From assembly GCA_020073265.1 (NCBI GenBank), contig JAIQFN010000006.1, positions 1 to 64,000 on the forward strand: 64,000 nucleotides of DNA, given 5' to 3'. How positions within the stretch are numbered: position 1 is the first letter of the stretch; every line of letters begins with the position of its first letter. A program made the position numbers and the translations under genes. The stretch comes from Terriglobia bacterium (lineage in GTDB: Bacteria > Acidobacteriota > Terriglobia > Bryobacterales > Bryobacteraceae). A model generated the notes under the pieces. The model made no database searches and was not told where the DNA came from. It worked only from the letters and a program-made list of their open reading frames with translations. Shown in pieces: positions 13,043 to 24,332 of this stretch.

Positions 13043-13816
13043 TCACGCCGCGGTTTTCTCGGGCGCCTCCGGTTTTCCCAGAGCCGCGCTCACTCCCAGC
13101 GCCGGCACGATCATCGGCACTTGCTTGCGATATCGCCGGTACTTCTCTCCGTGAACGGTTACCAGGTCCGCCTCTTCAAACCGGATCGCCACCAAAATGT
13201 AAGCAGTCGTCATGACAGCGAAAAACAGGTGAGCCACCGTCATGACCGGCGCCGCCCAGAACGTCAGCAGCCATCCGACATACAGAGGATGCCGCACGTA
13301 GCGATAGAAGAACGGCGTCCGAAACTCCAGGTGCGTGTACTTGCGGCCCAGCAGGTAGAGATACACCTGGCGCAGTCCGAACAAGTCAAAGTGATTGATC
13401 AGGAACGTGCTCAGAAGAACGATCACCAGACCCACCACATACAAGCCCACAATGATGACCTGGGCGATCCCTCCGTCCACTCTCCAGATGGTGCCGCCGA
13501 TCGGCCGCCACTGCCAGAACATCAGCAGCAAAGCCGCGCTCGAGAACAGAACGTATGTGCTCCGCTCCACCGGCTCCGGCACGATCAGCGTCCAGGCCCG
13601 TTTGAACCAGGGTCGCGCCATTACGCTGTGCTGCAGCGCGAATAGAGCGAGTAGAGCGCCGTCGATCGCCAAAGCAGCCGCGGCCGAGCCCTCACGACCC
13701 GAGTCAATCGCCTTCGGAACGCCAAAATTGACCAGGAAACCAATCGCGTACAACAGCGTGGCAAAGAACACGCCGTAGCACGCGATACCGTAAGCAAACG
13801 CAACAATCCTTTTCAT
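13043..13816 (-). CDS. mddA: MddA-like methanethiol S-methyltransferase (NnrU/ICMT superfamily)
   Basis: 258-residue integral membrane protein with five or six TM helices. The C-terminal half has the MddA/isoprenylcysteine-methyltransferase signature: 'LINHFDLFGLRQVYLYLLG', 'FRTPFFYRYVRHPLYVGWLL', then 'ILVAIRFEEADLVTVHGEKY' and 'YRRYRKQVPM'. In characterised MddA proteins this fold uses SAM to convert methanethiol to dimethyl sulfide. ATG at 13816 is chosen because GGAG sits ~10 nt upstream; a TTG at 13825 is an alternative. Assignment to mddA rather than a generic NnrU protein rests on the RQV/HFDLFGL and RYVRHPLY blocks. Confidence 0.7.
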   Translation of the reverse strand: MKRIVAFAYGIACYGVFFATLLYAIGFLVNFGVPKAIDSGREGSAAAALAIDGALLALFALQHSVMARPWFKRAWTLIVPEPVERSTYVLFSSAALLLMFWQWRPIGGTIWRVDGGIAQVIIVGLYVVGLVIVLLSTFLINHFDLFGLRQVYLYLLGRKYTHLEFRTPFFYRYVRHPLYVGWLLTFWAAPVMTVAHLFFAVMTTAYILVAIRFEEADLVTVHGEKYRRYRKQVPMIVPALGVSAALGKPEAPEKTAA

Positions 13817-14177
13817 ATCAGTCAAGCTCCATCTTCACGACACGCTTGCCGCAGCCTCGCGCATTCCACTTCACTGGACGGCGAGCTGGGCAGCGATTCG
13901 GTTCGAACACCACTGGACGGCGATGGGCTTGCGCCGGAGGAGTCGCGACCGGAAGCGTCGCGCTCAAAATCGGCGAGAACAAGCAGTCTCGATACCATCG
14001 CTGAATTCCCCTGTAGACAGGTTGAAGCCCGGCGCCGTTTGGAAACGGCTACCGCAGCCTCTCACTTAAGACATGCGAAATCTGCCAGGAGAATTGAACG
14101 AGGTTGGGCGACTGCGCGATTTCCGGCCTGCGAGACCGAAGCACAGCTCTGTTTGTCGCGAACGCATGCGCGCTGGA
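13817..14177. other. Intergenic, no gene seen (361 bp)
   Basis: Separates mddA from the catalase gene (the catalase stop is at its right edge). It contains two imperfect copies of CACTGGACGGCGA (13872-13884 and 13911-13923). No convincing ORF, tRNA or terminator hairpin was found. Confidence 0.5.
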
Positions 14178-15128
14178 CTACTCGCTGGCGGCCCGGCGCC
14201 GGCGGCCGCTCGCCAGATAAACCGCGGCGCGAGGCTCCAGCAACGGGTCAGCCGATGGATCGATTCCGTCCACGCGCGGGATGGGGTCGAAGATCATCCG
14301 GCGCGCTTCGACATTATCGTCCGAAATGCGCGCCGTCAGAGCGATGCTGCCGAAATTGATTCGGGGGCGATCCTCTGGCCACTGCGCGGTGGCATCGTCC
14401 ACCGTGTCGCCCTTCCCCGCCAATTGAACCACGACATTCATCTTGACGGGACCCTTCGCGATTCTTTCGGCCAGTTCCTCAAACAGGAAGTCGGGACCTT
14501 TCGCCCCAGCCGCCGCTCGATCCAAGTACTCGTTTCCGGCCGCGGGCACTATCCGATAGCGTCCCCATTGCTCGGCGCCGTCCCGGTTGATGAACTTGTA
14601 GGCTGTCACGGAAAAGAACGACTCCCGCGCAAAGCTGCTGGGAATCGGCTTCGGCAACTGAACGAACGCCAAAGCCTTCGGATGCGCTCCCAGAAAAACC
14701 TCGATGGGCGACGGCTTCACCGCGCCTGGACCGCTGGCCGCGGCAGCGCGCAGGAATTCTACGAATTCCTCGGCCGTTCGCGTCGGGAATCCGTCGGCCG
14801 AGTGACCGATGATATCCGTGTGAACGTGTTCGGCGAGATGAAAGCGAACCGCAAAGCCGCGCGGGCTCGCCAGGTTGCCATCGTTGTCGGCTACCGCCGG
14901 GAAGCCGGCGAAGTCCGAAAAGCGAGCGGTCACCGGCGTCGAGGCTCGCTGCGCGTGAGGCGCGCGCGTCAGCAAGCTTGCGTCTGGCGATGGTGTGAAG
15001 GTTCCCGAAAGCATCACACCCTTCGCATGCGCCGGCCGGAAGCCGGGATGCAGCCCATTCAGTTTGTCCAAAGCCTGGATTGTGTCTTGGACCAGATTCG
15101 TCGCGGGTTTGTTAGTAGGCGTAGCCAT
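14178..15128 (-). CDS. Small catalase-family heme peroxidase
   Basis: 316 residues, i.e. the catalase core without the C-terminal flavodoxin-like domain (SrpA/catalase-related family). The distal histidine is in 'FRPAHAKGVMLSGTF', the distal Asn region is 'DNDGNLASPRGFAVRFHL', and the proximal heme tyrosine motif lies near the end in 'LEPRAAVYLASG' (R-x3-Y). The start is set at ATG 15128 (MATPTNKPATN); the frame is open 9 codons further upstream without an RBS. With the nearby perR-katG pair this gives the region two heme peroxide-scavenging enzymes. No signal peptide is visible, so it is presumably cytoplasmic. Confidence 0.85.
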   Translation of the reverse strand: MATPTNKPATNLVQDTIQALDKLNGLHPGFRPAHAKGVMLSGTFTPSPDASLLTRAPHAQRASTPVTARFSDFAGFPAVADNDGNLASPRGFAVRFHLAEHVHTDIIGHSADGFPTRTAEEFVEFLRAAAASGPGAVKPSPIEVFLGAHPKALAFVQLPKPIPSSFARESFFSVTAYKFINRDGAEQWGRYRIVPAAGNEYLDRAAAGAKGPDFLFEELAERIAKGPVKMNVVVQLAGKGDTVDDATAQWPEDRPRINFGSIALTARISDDNVEARRMIFDPIPRVDGIDPSADPLLEPRAAVYLASGRRRRAASE

Positions 15129-15372
15129 GCGCTTGTGGATGCGGGCGCATACCAAGGAGTTGCATCTACTTCCGTGACAGCCCCGTTACAATGTGACGCC
15201 AGCTACATTCTAACGGCGAGCGTCCCGGAGGCACGCGCACGTGTTACACGAAGAGGCGTGAAAGAAGAACCATCGAACGCACCCAATCCCGGTCATTTCG
15301 CCCCCCCTTCGTTCCAGGACCGCCATATCGCTCGTCCGGGGATGACAATCCGCTTCCGCCAACGGTGCGCCG

Positions 15373-16446
15373 CTATTTGCGCCTCGCGCCGCGGATCTCC
15401 TTGACGATGCGGTCAGCCAGCGCTGGAGCCGACCAAAGTTCGTTTTCATCGGGGTACGAGGCCCGCGTCCAAAGGTTGGGTCCGGCGGTAATCTCCTTTT
15501 CCATCACCGTCTCATCCGGACTGCGCCGCAACGTAATCTCCGCGGTTAGTTTCTTCTCTCCGGCTCCCCGGTACCAGGCCCCTTCCGCCTTCATCATCGT
15601 GCCCTCCAGGACCAGCGCCTCACCGTCCGGCGAATCCGCCACCTCGTTTTCACCCACGACAGTATCGGTCAGCCCCGCTTCTTTGAGTTTTTCGAGGAGC
15701 TGCGCATACAGGAAATCCTGGAACTCATTGGGGAGAACCACGCTCTGTGCAATCCGGAAGCGCCGAACCTCGAGCGCCACCCGTCCCGGCCCCCCGCCTT
15801 CGTTCAAAATAGGCGCTGGCGCCACCGTGGACTTCAACTTCGCGTTGTAGAAGAAATTTGTAATGCCTCGCGCCAGGGCCGTCTCCAGGCTTGCCTGGAT
15901 CGCTTCTTGCGCCTTGTTCTTTCTGTCCTCTTTTTTCCTTACTGCAGTCCCAAGAGCGAAAATGTCAGTGACGGCGCCTGTCCCATGGTCCGTGACGCTG
16001 ACCCACATCTCGAGCTTGGCGTAGTATTCGCGCCAGGTCGCCTCGGCCAGTCCGAAACGATACAGCTGTGCGGAAATGGAGTAGTCCGCTGAGGCTTCGT
16101 CCTGAGCGAGCCCGCCTCCCGACCGCAAGGATTCAACCAGCGCTTCCCGCACGATCTCCGCGGCTTCCCGCTGCCAGGTGATGTCTGTCATCGTGAGCTC
16201 GCGGTTGAAGTTGACTCCTGGCGGAAGCCACGCCGGATTTGGGCTGGTCCAGGTATTTGCTGTTATTACGGATGATCTCTCGGCGCTACCGGCTAGCTCG
16301 GCGACGTAAAAGGTCTTCCCCTTCAGAAACGCCGGTAGCTTCAGTGGTTGACGCAGGTAGGGGTTAACCACAAGGGTCTGGTCGGACGCGGCGCCCGAAA
16401 AACAGAACAAAACTCCCAGGATCGCGATTGAACTTACAGACGGCAT
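15373..16446 (-). CDS. Secreted protein of unknown function
   Basis: 357 residues starting at ATG 16446, eight nt after AAGGAGG; the GTG at 16452 is too close to that site. A signal peptide (MPSVSSIAILGVLFCFSGAASD) is followed by a presumably periplasmic mixed alpha/beta protein. Two halves look related: each ends in an oligomer-like 'E..IQASLETALARGITNFFY' or 'ADRIVKEIRGARR' helix after strands such as 'SAQLYRFGLAEATWREYYAKLEMWV' and 'LEGTMMKAEGAWYRG...LTAEITLRR'. This pattern recalls LptE/ABC-auxiliary-lipoprotein (DUF4410-like) folds, but I do not recognise the family. Confidence 0.6.
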   Translation of the reverse strand: MPSVSSIAILGVLFCFSGAASDQTLVVNPYLRQPLKLPAFLKGKTFYVAELAGSAERSSVITANTWTSPNPAWLPPGVNFNRELTMTDITWQREAAEIVREALVESLRSGGGLAQDEASADYSISAQLYRFGLAEATWREYYAKLEMWVSVTDHGTGAVTDIFALGTAVRKKEDRKNKAQEAIQASLETALARGITNFFYNAKLKSTVAPAPILNEGGGPGRVALEVRRFRIAQSVVLPNEFQDFLYAQLLEKLKEAGLTDTVVGENEVADSPDGEALVLEGTMMKAEGAWYRGAGEKKLTAEITLRRSPDETVMEKEITAGPNLWTRASYPDENELWSAPALADRIVKEIRGARRK

Positions 16447-16764
16447 AATCACCCCCTCCTTCGGTCGAAGGCCTGGAGACTTCTGCCTTTGAGTGAACAG
16501 TGCCGCAATCGTACCAGCACGCGGCTAGCCAGTCTTCCTCATGGAGTTCTATCAGCAGGCCACGTAATGACTTGCATCCGCTCGCACGCTCCCGACTTCA
16601 GTGTGGCAAAGAATTGCGCGTCCTGGCTCACTCAATTCATTCATTAACTGGGGTATTCCGGCCAATTAAAAAACCGTTTGGATCTCACTGGAAGGCTAGG
16701 ACTCCAGCGCAGTATGTTTTTCTTCCAAGCCATCCCCCCGCCCGTTCTGCTGAACGATATCCCT

Positions 16765-16797
16765 GGCGCCCTGGAAGTGCCGTTCGACGAGTCCTCT
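16765..16797 (+). repeat. 33-bp dispersed repeat, copy 1
   Basis: Begins GGCGCCCTGGAAGTGC and continues with GTTCGACGAGTCCTCTTC. It matches 22756-22788 with 4 mismatches in 33. Both copies can be read as 'GALExxFDESSS', suggesting a shared ancestral coding scrap, but no parent gene is in the window. Confidence 0.6.
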
Positions 16798-16842
16798 TCT
16801 TTCGCCAGTTTCTGGTGGCAGCGGCAATCCAAAGCATACGTC

Positions 16843-16869
16843 TTGACAAAATGTCACATTGGATATAAT
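16843..16869 (+). promoter_or_regulatory. perR promoter with overlapping palindromic operator
   Basis: TTGACA at 16843-16848 and TATAAT at 16864-16869, spacer 15. TGACA-AAA-TGTCA (16844-16856) is a perfect inverted repeat lying on the -35 box, and the -10 region is AT-rich and partly symmetrical (ATATAATCTAAATAT). Autoregulation by the PerR-like product is likely. The ATG at 16881 is only 11 nt after the -10 box with no Shine-Dalgarno, implying a leaderless or nearly leaderless mRNA. Confidence 0.6.
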
Positions 16870-16880
16870 CTAAATATTTC

Positions 16881-19637
<2,757 letters not shown>

Positions 19638-19695
19638 CGCTCAACTCACCGACGCGCGTACTTGCCTTGAGATTTTCGGCCACGGCATACGCGCG

Positions 19696-20190
19696 TCACC
19701 TTCGCTTGAGCAATAGCGTGATCAAGAACTTTTGCGCTTCGTCCTCGTGTCGAATCTGTCGCCAACTATCGAAGGCGTCCTCGACTGACTGAATCTTGCT
19801 GAGCACGTCAGTCCGTGTCCATTTGGTATCGCCATCGTAGTCTGCCTTGTTTCGATGTTCGCGCATCTGGACAAACGTGTCTGTGATGCGGTGGAGATGC
19901 CGACCTACGGCCAATTGCCCCCCGGCCTGAGGGCTAGCTTTGAAAGATTTCTCCAATTCATCCCGCTTGGTCCTACAGGCTGTGGACATTGCGCCATGGT
20001 CCAGCATGCGAGCGAACTTTCCGCGTTCGGCGGCTCGCTTCCAATTCTTAGCCGTCTCGGTGCTCAAGAGATGGAAAAGCGCGTAGTAAGCGGTGGATAC
20101 CGCCCGGCGCAGGCTCGCTTCTTTGGGGTGCTTAGGTTCCCGATTCGCGAGATGACGCGCCTGCTCAAGCAGATCCTGCGGGAACGACAT
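19696..20190 (-). CDS. HEPN-domain protein (UPF0332-like)
   Basis: 164 residues from ATG 20190 (MSFPQDLLEQARHLA). The frame is open further upstream but overlaps its partner gene. The HEPN four-helix features are 'LRRAVSTAYYALFHLLS' (~residues 27-43) and the C-terminal 'MREHRNKADYDGD', the R-x-K-A-D-Y form typical of UPF0332-like HEPN proteins rather than the strict R-x4-6-H RNase motif. HEPN proteins are commonly the toxin or effector half of small two-gene modules. Its start is one nt after the stop of the upstream 137-codon frame (20192), so the two are translationally coupled. Bracketed by katG-end repeats. Confidence 0.75.
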   Translation of the reverse strand: MSFPQDLLEQARHLANREPKHPKEASLRRAVSTAYYALFHLLSTETAKNWKRAAERGKFARMLDHGAMSTACRTKRDELEKSFKASPQAGGQLAVGRHLHRITDTFVQMREHRNKADYDGDTKWTRTDVLSKIQSVEDAFDSWRQIRHEDEAQKFLITLLLKRR

Positions 20191-20191
20191 T

Positions 20192-20515
20192 TTACTGGCG
20201 TTCCCAGAATGGGTCTTGCAGGGATTTCTGTTCGCTGCTGCTTCGGAAGTTGAAGTAAGTCTGGAGACCCAATTCCTCGGCTCTGATCTTATCCCGTACC
20301 GTCTCCACGATGCGGTGAGTCGTGTTCCGAAGTCTCCCAGCGTCAGCGGCATGATCGGAGATGACCACGCGAAAGAAGAGCGAGATCTCTCCCTGAACAT
20401 CCTCAGCAAAGCTGTACATTATGCGAATGACGTCGGGCGCTAAAGCCTTCTCGGCGCTTTGAACAGCGGCTCGAATTTTCTTCTCATCGACCGGCGTGTG
20501 AGGAACGATCGGCAC
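20192..20515 (-). CDS. Small partner protein of the HEPN module, unknown function
   Basis: 107 residues if started at GTG 20515 (VPIVPHTPVDEKKI); the frame is open to a GTG at 20605, which lies in the katG-end repeat and is less likely. Core sequence 'IRIMYSFAEDVQGEISLFF' followed by 'RVVISDHAAD' and 'GLQTYFNFRSSSEQ'. I recall similar small proteins directly upstream of HEPN genes, but no named family. By position it is the candidate antitoxin or partner. No nucleotidyltransferase (MNT) motif is present, so this is not a standard HEPN-MNT pair. Confidence 0.6.
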   Translation of the reverse strand: MPIVPHTPVDEKKIRAAVQSAEKALAPDVIRIMYSFAEDVQGEISLFFRVVISDHAADAGRLRNTTHRIVETVRDKIRAEELGLQTYFNFRSSSEQKSLQDPFWERQ

Positions 20516-20602
20516 GAGTCTATTATCCCGCTTCTGACCAACGGCCGCAAAAATGCTTTGCACGTCGGCTTGCGCCGCGCCGCCACTATCGCGGCGGCGT
20601 GA

Positions 20603-20653
20603 CACAAGGTGATGAATCCGGATCGCTACGACCTTCGCTGATTTCGGCGCAAC
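20603..20653 (+). pseudogene. Second copy of katG 3' end (katG remnant)
   Basis: Reads HKVMNPDRYDLR-stop against katG's [12 protein letters not shown]-stop. Five of 39 coding bases differ, three of them synonymous. Similarity continues ~12 nt past the stop codon (ATTTCGGC vs ATCTCGGG). It is in the same orientation as katG, 1017 bp downstream. It lies directly outside the HEPN module and ends where the next gene's stop begins. Confidence 0.8.
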
Positions 20654-21525
20654 TAGTGATTCGCGTGACGCACGGCATCAATGAACGCCGCGTCTCGTTC
20701 CCCTTCAGCGCAGAAATACTCCAGAATGTCGCTGTTGGGGATCAGAATTTCGGTGAACTTCACCGTTACCGGCTTGGTCAGCGTGACGGCATCGTCGACC
20801 GTCACTTCCATGTCCATATGGCCAAAGTCACGGCGGTGAAAACGTTCCTGAATGTGCATGGCCTCGCTGTGAATGTGGCCGCCAGGGAGCCGCGTCTTGT
20901 CGTTGTATCCCGCTGAGTCGACCACCAACGTATCGCCCTCCCAATGCCCCGTCGAGTAACCCATCCATGAGGGAAACGGGTCCACTGGAAGTTTGCGGCC
21001 GTCAGTATGGACTTGGCGAAAAGCGCCGTCCACCTCATAAAAGATCGCGAGTTCCTTCGGAGTCTGGAAAATTTTGAACGGACGTACGTTGAAATAGCGC
21101 CCGGGCATCCCGTAGGGCAAGCAATGCAGAGTGGAGTAAGGGTTGTCGCCCGCCTGCCGGAGCTTCGCCTCCTTGGCGCGAGTCTCAGGCCGGATCGGCT
21201 CTTCACCGGGCTTGAAGTCGATGAACAGGTTCAGAAAATATTTGTTCATCTGTCGTATGTCGTCTCCCGCCACAGCCTGGGGGCCGTTCGCAACCGCGGA
21301 GCCGTACAGCCGCTCGATTTCACCTTCCTTGGCCGGCTCCACTCCCCACACTCCGGACAGGTCCGGCTTGCCGTCGGCTGTGCGCGGGGCTTTTGCCGAG
21401 AGATCCGGTCTGCCGTCCGGCGTCAACGGCGTGCTCGGGTCCGGATAATTCAGCCACTGGGCGCTGGCACACGTCACATAGCCCGCGATCAATATCCCCA
21501 GCCTAAACGTTAGAAGGCGCATCAC
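20653..21525 (-). CDS. Secreted acidobacterial protein with DGKPDLSGVW motif
   Basis: 290 residues with signal peptide MMRLLTFRLGILIAGYVTCASA. The mature N-terminus contains 'APRTADGKPDLSGVWGV', a hallmark of a large acidobacterial paralogue group of unknown function. Conserved blocks follow: 'HCLPYGMPGR', 'KIFQTPKELAIFYE', 'GYSTGHWEGDTLVVDSAGY', 'TRLPGGHIHSEAMHIQERF'. The last has clustered His residues that could bind metal. GGAAG precedes the start. It sits between two katG-derived fragments. Confidence 0.75.
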   Translation of the reverse strand: MMRLLTFRLGILIAGYVTCASAQWLNYPDPSTPLTPDGRPDLSAKAPRTADGKPDLSGVWGVEPAKEGEIERLYGSAVANGPQAVAGDDIRQMNKYFLNLFIDFKPGEEPIRPETRAKEAKLRQAGDNPYSTLHCLPYGMPGRYFNVRPFKIFQTPKELAIFYEVDGAFRQVHTDGRKLPVDPFPSWMGYSTGHWEGDTLVVDSAGYNDKTRLPGGHIHSEAMHIQERFHRRDFGHMDMEVTVDDAVTLTKPVTVKFTEILIPNSDILEYFCAEGERDAAFIDAVRHANH

Positions 21526-21739
21526 ACTCTTCCTTTTCCCGCCGGACCAAAATCAAGGACAGCGAGGTCTCTGCCGGGCAGTCTAGCACTTTCCCGGGAT
21601 GACAAACGCGGCCCGCTAGCGGCGAAGTCTGGTCGGCGGCATGCGCGCCCTGAATGCGAACTTCGGGCCGTCCAAACACGGCGTCTTCACCAACCGGCCG
21701 AGACTGGCACGGAAGCTTTCGGTCGAACCAACTCGGGAA
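21526..21739. other. Intergenic region holding katG scrap
   Basis: Between the secreted protein and folD. Apart from the katG-derived segment at 21628-21704, I see no gene. Confidence 0.5.
21628..21704 (+). pseudogene. Internal katG fragment, near-identical
   Basis: Starts TCTGGTCGGCGGCATGCGCG and matches katG 19275-19352 (encoding '[15 protein letters not shown]', then 'HGVFTNRPE') over ~77 bp, with one substitution (CAAACAC vs CAATCAC) and one missing C that breaks the frame. The low divergence implies a recent duplication, independent of the older katG-end copy at 20603. Confidence 0.85.
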
Positions 21740-22690
21740 CTATCCCGCCTTCGCTACCGCTTGCGGCGGCCGGAAGTCATATCCACGCGAGCGTAAGCCG
21801 GCCGCGAACTGGGCTGCCCGCACGACGTTCTCCATCAATGCGGCCACGGTCACTGGGCCCACTCCCTTGGGCACCGGAGTGATGAACGATGCAATGTCCT
21901 TCACGCCTTCAAAGTCCACATCGCCATGCAGCTTACCGTCTGTGCCCACACGTGTGGCGACGTCGATGACCGCCGCGCCCGGCTTGACCAGGTCCGCTGT
22001 AATCCGGTAGCGCTCACTACCCACTGAGCTGATGATGATGTCCGCGGACCGCAGGAAGACGTCGTGGTCCGCGCGGCGCGTGTAACGATGGCACCATACG
22101 GCGGTAGCGTTGCACATGCGCCCGCCCAGCATGTGATGAATGGGTTTGGCCGTAATGTCATTGCGGCCCACAATGACCGCTACTTTGCCTTCGGTTTCGA
22201 TTCCGTAGAAGGCCATCATGCGGCGGACCGCCAGCGCCGTGGCCGGCAGATGAAGCATATTTTCACTCTGCGCGCGATACAGTTCCGGAACGGTGGCGCG
22301 AGAGATCCCATCCACATCTTTTTCGCCGGGAATGGCGTCAAATACGTCAAACTTGTTGAGGCCGGCGGGCGGCTCTTCAATATGGCGTGGCAACGGCAGT
22401 TGCACAAGAATTCCGTGGACGGCGGGGTCGCCGCCGAGACGGCGCACGTAGTCGCGCAGCGCCAAAGCGCTGATATCGTCATCCAGGTTGTGCAACTCGG
22501 CATGCATGCCCATGTGCCGGCAAGATTCCATTTTCTTTCCGACATAACGCAGCGAGGCCGCGCTCTTGCCCACCAGCACCACATCCAGGCGCGGGATGAC
22601 GTTGTGGTTTTTTAGCAGTTCCTCTAGCTCGGCCCGGACGCATTGCTCAATCTGGTCGGCAACCGGCCGGCCGTACATTATTTGTGCCAT
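21740..22690 (-). CDS. folD: FolD, methylene-THF dehydrogenase/cyclohydrolase
   Basis: 316 residues, slightly longer than typical (~285). The substrate-site motif '[16 protein letters not shown]' contains the Tyr49 and Lys53 catalytic pair, followed by '[12 protein letters not shown]' and 'EKDVDGIS'. The cofactor-site motif is unusual, '[17 protein letters not shown]' where most FolD have GRSNIVGxP. The C-terminal signature is '[20 protein letters not shown]'. It interconverts 5,10-methylene- and 5,10-methenyl/10-formyl-THF in the cytoplasm. The altered dinucleotide-binding loop may affect NADP/NAD preference, which cannot be judged from sequence alone. Confidence 0.9.
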   Translation of the reverse strand: MAQIMYGRPVADQIEQCVRAELEELLKNHNVIPRLDVVLVGKSAASLRYVGKKMESCRHMGMHAELHNLDDDISALALRDYVRRLGGDPAVHGILVQLPLPRHIEEPPAGLNKFDVFDAIPGEKDVDGISRATVPELYRAQSENMLHLPATALAVRRMMAFYGIETEGKVAVIVGRNDITAKPIHHMLGGRMCNATAVWCHRYTRRADHDVFLRSADIIISSVGSERYRITADLVKPGAAVIDVATRVGTDGKLHGDVDFEGVKDIASFITPVPKGVGPVTVAALMENVVRAAQFAAGLRSRGYDFRPPQAVAKAG

Positions 22691-22755
22691 GTGCCTCGAT
22701 TATACGGCGTGAGCTGAAAGCCCCGGCGCGCGAGCGCTGATAACGCGTGGCACGC

Positions 22756-22788
22756 GGCGCCCTGGAAATGCAGTTCGACGAGTCGTCC
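22756..22788 (+). repeat. 33-bp dispersed repeat, copy 2
   Basis: GGCGCCCTGGAAATGC... with GTTCGACGAGTCGTCCTC. It matches 16765-16797 and abuts the stop codon of the ASCH gene at 22789. Confidence 0.6.
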
Positions 22789-23100
22789 TCAGCGCGATTT
22801 GCGCCGCCCGGAGGACTTTCCGCGCGGGGGCACGTAATGGAACCGGATCAGATAAATGTTCTCGCCTTTGCCGTGCTTGGCCACTTTCAGCAGATCGATG
22901 AGACCAAGGAAACCCGACGCGCGCGCCAGCTCCGGAGTGATATCGGGAAAACCGATCGGCTGGATCGAGTCCACCTCGATTTCACCTTCTTCCATTCGGT
23001 AGCGGACGCCAGCTCTGACACGAGGGTGCATCCAGAATCGGATGCTGCACGTGATTTCTCCGCGACGAACTCCTTCGCGAAGCCCCTTGGCGAACACCAT
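22789..23100 (-). CDS. ASCH-domain protein
   Basis: 103 residues. 'MVFAKGLREGVRRGEITCSIR', then 'GVRYRMEEGEIEVDSIQPIGFPDITPELARASGF' and 'IYLIRFHYV' follow the ASCH beta-barrel order: an N-terminal helix ending in a K/R-T/S-R-like contact, strands, an LTxELA-type helix and a final strand. ASCH (PUA-like) proteins bind RNA or modified nucleotides. The gene is monocistronic. The exact ligand cannot be inferred. The basic tail 'RGKSSGRRKSR' is unusual. Confidence 0.7.
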   Translation of the reverse strand: MVFAKGLREGVRRGEITCSIRFWMHPRVRAGVRYRMEEGEIEVDSIQPIGFPDITPELARASGFLGLIDLLKVAKHGKGENIYLIRFHYVPPRGKSSGRRKSR

Positions 23101-23348
23101 TAGGAAAGTCTACACCCGGTGCATCCTGGAGATCACGCCTCTGCTAAATCTGCGGAGTCAGAAAGCGCAAGCCGCTTGCGACGTCCAGCACAAGAAAGCA
23201 TCGGGCGTTACAGGTCAAACTGGCGGGAGATCCCCATGCCATGCCGGTTCGGTATTCTCATATCAGGGCCTTTGTAGGGGCAGCGTTATTAGTGTCTGCT
23301 CAGAACGTCGACGCGGATTCCGTTCCGGACGGTCCAAGGAATCACCCG

Positions 23349-24332
23349 ATGTCTTTCACTTCTTGGCCACTTGCCTTTGCTGTTGACATTACAAGTGCAG
23401 TCAACGCCGTTCGGCTGACGCTGCAACCCTCCGAATGCACGCCGGTTCTGTACCACAGTACCTCGTTTCGCGGCATCACGGGCATTATTGACACGCACGC
23501 TCTATGGGCTACGTGCGTTGAGGATCTGGAGGATAAGGCCGAGATCCAACACGGCACCGACATGATCGAAGCTGAGATCCAGAAGACGGGGTTTACGGAG
23601 GCGAACGCAATTCCGGAACAGATCCTACGCTTCGTGCCCCAATTCCTCACGGAGCGTAGGAGTTGGACATTCGTCGCCTGCTTCCGAGGGACTCTTGAGC
23701 CTCCGAATCTCGCTGAACCGGCCGCCGCGAAGAAATGCGCCGAATGGGTCGGCGGCCATCCATACTCCCTCGAATTCGAAACGCTCTCCGACTGTGAACC
23801 TCGATTGCGTTTGGGTATGCATGCGGAACTGCAGTATCATCGCGTGGTCTATGACCCTGCGCTACAGCGTGACGCCATCGCCCGCGCTATCACAGCGGTT
23901 GTGGATTCCGCGCAGAAGTACTGTGGCGGAACGCTAGAAGGCGCTTGGGCAGACTCATCGGCCAAAAGCCATGCGCGAATCGCCGCTCAGTGCCTGATCG
24001 ACATGATCTCTGGGTTTAAGTCTGCGGGGTATAGCTGGGAGGATGAATGGCGGATCGTCTGCCGCCCCAGGATCATGCCGGCCGGTTCAGCGCCCGATCT
24101 CGAGGACGCTAATTTCAGGCCGTACATCAAGACCGGAAACTCTCGGTATGTGGATCTCAGGGTCTACGAGCGGGGACCTGTCTTTTCGGCGTTTCCACCA
24201 TGCGTGCTGCCATTTCGCGCGGTGCAGGTTTCCGATCCCAGTAATAGCCTTTTTGTTGAGCGCCAGCGCATCCGGAGAATGCTGGACGAAAACAGGCGCT
24301 TGGACATCCCTATCCGTGTCTCGACCGGATGA
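23349..24332 (+). CDS. DUF2971 protein
   Basis: 327 residues from ATG 23349, chosen because AAGGA lies 8 nt upstream; the frame is open to 23241. DUF2971 features: 'VLYHSTSFRGITGIIDTHAL' and 'WATCVEDLEDKAEIQHG' near the N-terminus, 'FVACFRG', 'AAKKCAEWVGGHPYSLEFE' and 'AGYSWEDEWRIVCRP' toward the C-terminus. The family is of unknown function and frequent in genomic islands and near phage-defence genes. Lower G+C than the flanks is consistent with transfer. Confidence 0.75.
   Translation: MSFTSWPLAFAVDITSAVNAVRLTLQPSECTPVLYHSTSFRGITGIIDTHALWATCVEDLEDKAEIQHGTDMIEAEIQKTGFTEANAIPEQILRFVPQFLTERRSWTFVACFRGTLEPPNLAEPAAAKKCAEWVGGHPYSLEFETLSDCEPRLRLGMHAELQYHRVVYDPALQRDAIARAITAVVDSAQKYCGGTLEGAWADSSAKSHARIAAQCLIDMISGFKSAGYSWEDEWRIVCRPRIMPAGSAPDLEDANFRPYIKTGNSRYVDLRVYERGPVFSAFPPCVLPFRAVQVSDPSNSLFVERQRIRRMLDENRRLDIPIRVSTG

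Larger units (their letters stand above)
16447..16880. other. Intergenic region upstream of perR (434 bp)
   Basis: A divergent intergenic space between the secreted unknown and perR. Low-complexity, AT-rich blocks occur around 16640-16680. It holds a 33-bp dispersed repeat (16765-16797) and the perR promoter/operator at the right end. An open frame at 16678-16953 is not credible as a gene because it runs into perR and lacks a ribosome binding site. Confidence 0.5.

Noticed and set aside
19696-20605. HEPN-MNT toxin-antitoxin system
   Set aside because: The partner has no G-S-x-D-x-D nucleotidyltransferase motif, so the standard HEPN-MNT label does not fit.
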